Source: Christensenella sp. UBA7588
GTDB taxonomy: Bacteria; Bacillota; Clostridia; Christensenellales; CAG-917
Reading direction: 5' to 3'
Length of the DNA: 17,815 nt
Assembly (NCBI GenBank): GCA_002478945.1
Contig: DLKM01000027.1
Coordinates: 1-17,815, forward strand
Part shown: piece by piece, positions 13,130 through 17,815 of the stretch
How positions within the stretch are numbered: the first letter of the stretch is position 1
Layout: each line of letters opens with the position of its first letter
Made by a program: the position numbers and the translations under genes
Notes under the pieces: model-generated
Told to the model about the DNA's origin: nothing
What the model saw: the letters and a program-made list of their open reading frames with translations, nothing else
Database searches by the model: none

Positions 13130-15709
13130 ATGGCAAACATAAGAGACGATAAAAACAACGAATATGTCCAACATATAGCCAATTCGACCGTCAAAGACGT
13201 CGAGATAAACGGCGAGCTTAAGAAGTCCTTTATCGCTTATGCGATGGCGGTCAACGTATCTCGTGCAATCCCCGACGCAAGAGACGGTTTGAAGCCCGTT
13301 CACAGACGTATTTTGTACGCTATGAGCGAACTCGGACTCACTCCCGACAAGCCCTACCGCAAGTGCGCTATGGTCGTCGGCGAAGTGCTTGGTAAATACC
13401 ACCCCCACGGAGACAGCTCCGTATACGACGCAATGGTACGTCTTGCTCAAGACTTTTCCATTCGTTGCCCGCTCATCGACGGACACGGCAACTTCGGTTC
13501 AATCGACGGCGACCCTGCGGCGGCTTACCGTTATACTGAAGCAAGACTTTCCAAAATCGCTTTGGAAATGATTCGCGACATCGACAAAAAGACGGTTGAT
13601 TTCTATCCCAACTTCGACGACACGCGCGAACAACCCGTGGTATTGCCCTCTCGCTTCCCCAACTTGTTGGTAAACGGTTCGGACGGTATTGCAGTCGGTA
13701 TGGCAACGTCCATTCCTCCGCACAACCTCGGAGAGGTTATCGACGCGTCTATAGCGCTTTTGAAAAATCCCGACGCAACCGTGGACGACCTTATGGAATA
13801 TATCCCTGCTCCCGATTTCCCGACGGGTGCGCTCATTTTGGGCAGACATTCCATCAAACAAGCGTACAGAACGGGTCGCGGCGGATGCGTATTGCGCGCT
13901 AAAGCGGAAATCGAAGAAATGGCAAACGGCAAGAGCCGTATCGTCGTTACGGAGATTCCTTATCAAGTAAACAAAGCAAAACTTATCGAGAATATCGCAG
14001 ACCAAGTTAAAGACAAACGTCTCGAGGGTATCAGCGATTTGAGAGAAGAAACCGACCGTCACGGTATGCGTATCGTTATCGAACTCAAAAAGGACGTCAA
14101 TCCTCAAGTTTTGCTCAATCAACTTTACAAACAAACGCAGATGCAAACCAATTTCAGTATGATTATGCTGGCGTTGGTGGATGGCGTGCCTCGCGTACTC
14201 AATCTCAAAGAGATTTTGGAATGCTACATCGCGCACCAAAAAGACGTCATCGTGCGTCGTACTCGTTTCGACCTCGAAAAAGCGCAGGAAAGACAACATA
14301 TCTTGATGGGCTTGCATATCGCGCTCGAAAATATCGACGCAATCGTGGAATTGCTCAAGAAATCGAGAGACAGACAAGACGCAATGGCAAAACTTATGGA
14401 GAATTACGGGCTTAGCGACAAGCAGGCGGCGGCAATTCTCGATATGCGTTTGCAACGCTTGACGGGTCTCGAAGTCGAGAAGATAAATGCGGAACTCGAG
14501 GACCTCGATAAGCAAATCGCATACTTCACGATGGTGCTTGCAAGCGACGAAGAAGTCGTCAACATCATAGTCAAGGAGATGAGCGACATCAAGGCGCAAT
14601 TCAACACGCCGAGACTTTCCGAACTCACTTACGATTACGGCGACATCGACGTTGAGGACCTTATCGAAAGAGAGGACGTAGTCATCTCTATGACTCACGG
14701 CGGATATATCAAACGTATGCCCGTTGCGGAATATAAGGCACAACACAGAGGCGGTATGGGCATCACGGCTCACAAGGCGAAAGACGAAGATTTCGTTGAA
14801 CGTATCTTCACGTCCAACACGCACGAAAGACTTATGTTCTTTACCAACAAGGGCAAAGTGTTCACGCTCAAGGCTTACGAAATTCCCGAAGCAACCCGCA
14901 ACGCCAGAGGCAGAGCGGCGGTAAACCTCTTGCAACTCGAACAAGGCGAGAAAATCCAGACGATTCTTCAGATGCCCGAGGAGAGAGAGGGCAAATTCCT
15001 TATGCTTGCCACAAAGCAAGGTCTCATCAAAAAGACGCCTCTCGAGGAATACGATTCAATCAAGCGCAACGGCAAGATAGCAATCAAGTTCAACGATGAC
15101 GACGAGCTTATCGGCGCGGCAATCACGACGGGCAACGACGAAGTGCTTGTGGCTTCCAGCGCAGGTATGAGCATTCACTTCAACGAGAATGACGTGCGCC
15201 CCGTCGGCAGAACGGCAATGGGCGTCAAAGCGATGAACATCGACGACAACACGACGCTCGTGGCGTTCGACGTGGTAAGAGAAGGAGACGAGATTCTTAC
15301 CGTCACGTCTTCGGGTTACGGCAAGCGTAGCTCTATAAGCGACTATCCGATTCAGAACAGAGCGGGCAAGGGCGTCAAAGCAGGCGTGTTCAACGACAAG
15401 ACGGGTTCGCTCGTATGCCTCAAAGTTATTCCTGCCGACACCGACGTTATGATGATTACCGACAGCGGCGTTATCATCAGAGTGCAAGCGGATGAAATAA
15501 GCAAGATTGGCAGAGCGACGCAAGGCGTGCGTATTATGAAACTCAAAGACGACAAATTCAAAGTGATGGCAATCGCTCTCACGCCTCACGAGGATGAGGA
15601 AGAACAAGTCGAATACGACGAGGACGGCAATCCCGTAGTAGTCGAAAATCAAGAGGTTCAAGCAGTCGAAGGCGAGGTTGAACAAACCGAGCAAAACGAC
15701 CAAGAATAA
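13130..15709 (+). CDS. gyrA: DNA gyrase subunit A
   Basis: GyrA is the DNA-cleaving and wrapping subunit of gyrase. The 859-residue protein has the catalytic Tyr135 in AAYRYTE. Its quinolone-resistance region HGDSSVYD has Ser96 and Asp100, equal to E. coli Ser83 and Asp87, so the quinolone-sensitive state is expected at these positions. The C-terminal beta-pinwheel follows, with a GyrA box QHRGGMG at 538-544; the usual box is QRRGGKG, and its presence argues for GyrA rather than ParC. The last 45 residues or so are very acidic (HEDEEEQVEYDEDGNP and onward). AAGGAG overlapping the gyrB stop fixes the start and implies translational coupling. Confidence 0.98.
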   Translation: MANIRDDKNNEYVQHIANSTVKDVEINGELKKSFIAYAMAVNVSRAIPDARDGLKPVHRRILYAMSELGLTPDKPYRKCAMVVGEVLGKYHPHGDSSVYDAMVRLAQDFSIRCPLIDGHGNFGSIDGDPAAAYRYTEARLSKIALEMIRDIDKKTVDFYPNFDDTREQPVVLPSRFPNLLVNGSDGIAVGMATSIPPHNLGEVIDASIALLKNPDATVDDLMEYIPAPDFPTGALILGRHSIKQAYRTGRGGCVLRAKAEIEEMANGKSRIVVTEIPYQVNKAKLIENIADQVKDKRLEGISDLREETDRHGMRIVIELKKDVNPQVLLNQLYKQTQMQTNFSMIMLALVDGVPRVLNLKEILECYIAHQKDVIVRRTRFDLEKAQERQHILMGLHIALENIDAIVELLKKSRDRQDAMAKLMENYGLSDKQAAAILDMRLQRLTGLEVEKINAELEDLDKQIAYFTMVLASDEEVVNIIVKEMSDIKAQFNTPRLSELTYDYGDIDVEDLIEREDVVISMTHGGYIKRMPVAEYKAQHRGGMGITAHKAKDEDFVERIFTSNTHERLMFFTNKGKVFTLKAYEIPEATRNARGRAAVNLLQLEQGEKIQTILQMPEEREGKFLMLATKQGLIKKTPLEEYDSIKRNGKIAIKFNDDDELIGAAITTGNDEVLVASSAGMSIHFNENDVRPVGRTAMGVKAMNIDDNTTLVAFDVVREGDEILTVTSSGYGKRSSISDYPIQNRAGKGVKAGVFNDKTGSLVCLKVIPADTDVMMITDSGVIIRVQADEISKIGRATQGVRIMKLKDDKFKVMAIALTPHEDEEEQVEYDEDGNPVVVENQEVQAVEGEVEQTEQNDQE

Positions 15710-15720
15710 CGTTTATCTAT

Positions 15721-15752
15721 GCAAAAACGAGGTGTAAAGCCTCGTTTTTTGC
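15721..15752 (+). terminator. gyrBA terminator
   Basis: AAAAACGAGG (15723-15732) pairs with CCTCGTTTTT (15740-15749) and a further T and GC follow. It begins 11 nt after the gyrA stop and ends only about 16 nt before the GH13 start codon, leaving no room for a promoter in between. Confidence 0.8.
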
Positions 15753-15767
15753 AATATGGAGGGAAAT

Positions 15768-17462
15768 ATGGAAGAAAGAAAATGGTTCAAAGAGATGTCC
15801 GTTTATCAGATATGGCCACGCTCTTTTTGTGACGGAAACAACGACGGAATAGGTGACCTCAAAGGCGTATTGAGCAAGCTCGAATACATAAAAAGCCTCG
15901 GCAGCGACGCAATCTGGTTTTCTCCGTTGTACGTTTCTCCGCAAGCCGATTACGGTTACGATATAGCGGATTATAACAATATCAATCCCGAATACGGCAC
16001 TCTCGACGACTTCAAAGCCGTGCTTGAAAAAGCGCACGCTCTCGGTATGCGTGTGATTATGGATTTGGTTATCAACCACACGTCCGACCAACACGATTGG
16101 TTCAAAAAAAGTTGCGCGAGAATAGAACCGTACACCGATTTCTATATTTGGCGCAAAGGCAAGGGTAAAGACGGCAAGAAAGTCCCCAACAACTGGATGT
16201 CCACTTTCCCCGGAAGCGCGTGGGAATACAACGAACAAAGAGGCGAGTTTTATTTGCATCTGTATGCAAAAGAACAACCCGACCTCAATCACGACAATCC
16301 CAAAGTCAGAGAGGCGGTCAAGAACGTTATGCGTTACTGGCTGGATATGGGCGTAGACGGATTCAGAGAGGACGTAATTACTCAGATAAGCAAAGCCGAA
16401 GGTCTGCCGAACGGAAACTGGCTTATGCCTGCTTCCAGAGGTATGGAACATTACAACAACGGTCCGCATATCCACGAGTATTTGCAGGAATATCGCGAAG
16501 TTTTGAAAGATTACGACGCGTTCCAAGTCGGCGAAGCTCCGCTTATGAACACCAAAACCGCGCTTACCTACGTCAACGAAAACAAGAAAGAACTCGATAT
16601 GATGATTTCTTTCCAACATATGCAAGCGGACTGCATCATTATCGAATGGGTGCGTACCCCGTTCAGTTTGCCCAAGCTCAAAAAGACGTTCAACGAATGG
16701 CAGACCAAACTTTACCATAGAGCGTGGAACGCCAACTACCTCGAGAATCACGACCACGCACGCATCATATCGAGATACGGCAACGAAAAATTCAGAGTGG
16801 AAAGCGGCAAAGCGCTCGCAATGGCGTATACTTTCCTCAGCGGCACGCATTTTGTCTATCAGGGACAAGAAATCGGTATGACCGCGCTCTATTTTGACAA
16901 ATACCCCAAAGGTACGGACCCGTGGTTGCAATTTAAGGACGTATCCACGTTCTGCGTGCGTGATTTGATGCGCAAATTCGGTTTCAGCGACAAGCATATT
17001 CTCAAAGTCGCGCATACTGCCGCTCGCGATTGCGCTCGTACGCCCGTGCAATGGAATGCAAACAAAAACGCAGGCTTTTCCGACGTCGAACCGTGGTATA
17101 CCGTCAATCCCAATTATCCCGAAGTCAACGTGGAAAACGCCTTGCAAGACGAAAATTCAATCTGGTATTTCTACCAAAGAGCGTTGGCACTCCGCAAAGA
17201 GTACAAGGATATCGCGGTTTACGGACAATTCAAACTCTATTTGCCTCACGACAAACAACTCTTTGTCTACGACAAGATAGCCGAGGACGGCAAGTCCAAA
17301 CTTACCGTCGTCATCAACCTGTCCGCAAAACCCGTCCGCGCTTCCAAGGTTGCCAAATATATCCCCGCCGAAGCGACGGAGTTGTTGTCCGTGTATGACG
17401 AGAAGTGGGATAGGGTTTTGCAGCCTTATTCCGGCAAACTCTTTTTCACACAACTTCACTAA
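15768..17462 (+). CDS. GH13 alpha-glucosidase (oligo-1,6-glucosidase type)
   Basis: A 564-residue cytosolic glycoside hydrolase of family 13, resembling the oligo-1,6-glucosidase/dextran glucosidase/trehalose-6-phosphate hydrolase group. Conserved region I is DLVINHTSDQHDWF (99-112), region V is QPDLN (170-174), region II is DGFREDVI with nucleophile Asp202, region III is QVGEAP with acid/base Glu256 and region IV is ENHDHAR with Asp329. ARTPVQW is also present. Val203 right after the nucleophile is the residue linked to alpha-1,6 rather than alpha-1,4 preference in this group, so isomaltose-type substrates are inferred. Region II has Glu where Met is usual (GFRMD), and region IV has DHAR rather than DQPR. 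I chose the ATG at 15768, preceded by GGAGGG, over the ATG at 15756, which overlaps that site. No signal peptide is seen. Confidence 0.9.
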   Translation: MEERKWFKEMSVYQIWPRSFCDGNNDGIGDLKGVLSKLEYIKSLGSDAIWFSPLYVSPQADYGYDIADYNNINPEYGTLDDFKAVLEKAHALGMRVIMDLVINHTSDQHDWFKKSCARIEPYTDFYIWRKGKGKDGKKVPNNWMSTFPGSAWEYNEQRGEFYLHLYAKEQPDLNHDNPKVREAVKNVMRYWLDMGVDGFREDVITQISKAEGLPNGNWLMPASRGMEHYNNGPHIHEYLQEYREVLKDYDAFQVGEAPLMNTKTALTYVNENKKELDMMISFQHMQADCIIIEWVRTPFSLPKLKKTFNEWQTKLYHRAWNANYLENHDHARIISRYGNEKFRVESGKALAMAYTFLSGTHFVYQGQEIGMTALYFDKYPKGTDPWLQFKDVSTFCVRDLMRKFGFSDKHILKVAHTAARDCARTPVQWNANKNAGFSDVEPWYTVNPNYPEVNVENALQDENSIWYFYQRALALRKEYKDIAVYGQFKLYLPHDKQLFVYDKIAEDGKSKLTVVINLSAKPVRASKVAKYIPAEATELLSVYDEKWDRVLQPYSGKLFFTQLH

Positions 17463-17480
17463 ATAGCGAATAGCTGCGTC

Positions 17481-17543
17481 AGAGCCGTCCGCAGGTCAAC
17501 TCATTTACGTTCAGTAAATTAGGGTTGCCCTTCGGTCGGCTCT
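17481..17543. terminator. Long imperfect hairpin after the GH13 gene
   Basis: AGAGCCG (17481-17487) pairs with CGGCTCT (17537-17543), and inside it ATTTAC (17503-17508) pairs with GTAAAT (17514-17519), with partly paired GGTCAAC/GGTTGCC sequence between. The whole 63 nt can form one long arm followed by TTTCTTG. It may work as a terminator, but its length and internal mismatches also fit a palindromic repeat. Confidence 0.55.
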
Positions 17544-17593
17544 TTCTTGTTCTTCATCTATTTATTGAAGTTGTGTCATATTGTGTGTCTTTT

Positions 17594-17815
17594 CGGAGCG
17601 CACTTGTTAACGGTATGTGCCTATTCGGAGCGTGGAGGCGCAAGGTGCCGACCGCATCGAGCGTCGAGGTTGACGAAAAGTACAAGCGACTGCGCCGTAT
17701 TGTTGCGTAGCTGGCGCATAAAGCGCGTGACATAATGAGTGTACGATACCTATTTATCCGAGTACCGAGTGTTGCCCTCTGCGGAGCAGTTCCGTGGGTT
17801 CCCTCAAGCATTGCG
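17594..17815 (+). repeat. Dispersed structured repeat, copy C (cut by window end)
   Basis: This part of the 3' gap holds no credible gene. It matches copy B in its head (TTAACGGTATGTGC, TATTCGGAG, GTTGACGAAAAGTACAAG) and copies A and B in its centre (TTGTTGCGTAGC, GACATAATGAG, ACGATACCTAT, GAGTACCGAGTG). The GTCGC/GCGAC hairpin of the other copies is degraded after 17770. The orientation is the same as copies A and B. Confidence 0.6.
17691..17718 (+). other. Covarying hairpin, copy C
   Basis: TGCGCC (17691-17696) pairs with GGCGCA (17713-17718) around a 16-nt loop nearly identical to that of copy A. Compared with TGTGAC/GTCACA in copy A, two stem pairs differ and both are compensated. Confidence 0.6.

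Noticed and set aside
1..17815. CRISPR arrays, tRNA, rRNA, prophage or transposase genes
   Set aside because: No regularly spaced repeats, no cloverleaf or rRNA-like sequence and no transposase or integrase motifs were seen on either strand.

Overview
The window is bacterial and centred on chromosome maintenance. It most likely comes from a Bacillota (Firmicutes) genome, probably an uncultured clostridial-type organism. The grounds are strong AGGAGG-type ribosome binding sites, sigma-A-like promoters, soj/spo0J-type ParA and ParB, a parS site identical to the Bacillus consensus when read on the minus strand, and a pfs-luxS pair. I cannot name the genus from sequence alone.

Layout. 1-509: intergenic, with copy A of a dispersed structured repeat, an AT-rich tract and the dnaA terminator. 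510-1883 (-): dnaA. 1991-3091 (+): recF, divergent from dnaA, with no dnaN between them. 3083-3323: element bounded by a perfect 28-bp inverted repeat. 3326-4990 (-): parA-parB operon. 4991-5731: repeat copy B, a possible folded RNA and a terminator. 5732-6421 (-): rsmG. 6586-7744 (+): MTA/SAH nucleosidase and luxS. 7745-10251: AT-rich and gene-poor, holding four parS sites, scattered DnaA-box-like sequences, two related palindromes, a gene remnant and a YdeI/OmdA-like gene. 10252-10947 (-): HlyIII-family membrane protein. 11209-15709 (+): gyrB-gyrA. 15768-17462 (+): GH13 alpha-glucosidase. 17463-17815: a long hairpin and repeat copy C, cut by the window end.

How the parts fit. DnaA, RecF, ParA/ParB with parS, RsmG and gyrase are the usual neighbours of a bacterial origin, but the order is rearranged: recF is inverted, dnaN is absent here and gyrBA lies about 9 kb from dnaA. 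Most genes left of about 7.8 kb run leftward and gyrBA-GH13 runs rightward, so an origin between about 7.8 and 10.2 kb, inside the parS cluster, is plausible but unproven. MtnN and LuxS catalyse consecutive steps of S-adenosylhomocysteine recycling and AI-2 precursor formation. The GH13 enzyme is accessory carbohydrate metabolism.

The most interesting signals are: (1) a repeat present three times whose central hairpin has a different stem in each copy but stays paired and keeps a similar loop, which points to selected structure; (2) good promoters placed so that dnaA, recF, parA and the YdeI-like gene should have leaderless or nearly leaderless mRNAs, while other genes carry strong Shine-Dalgarno sites; (3) two related GTTTACAAGTRAAC palindromes on either side of the parS cluster.
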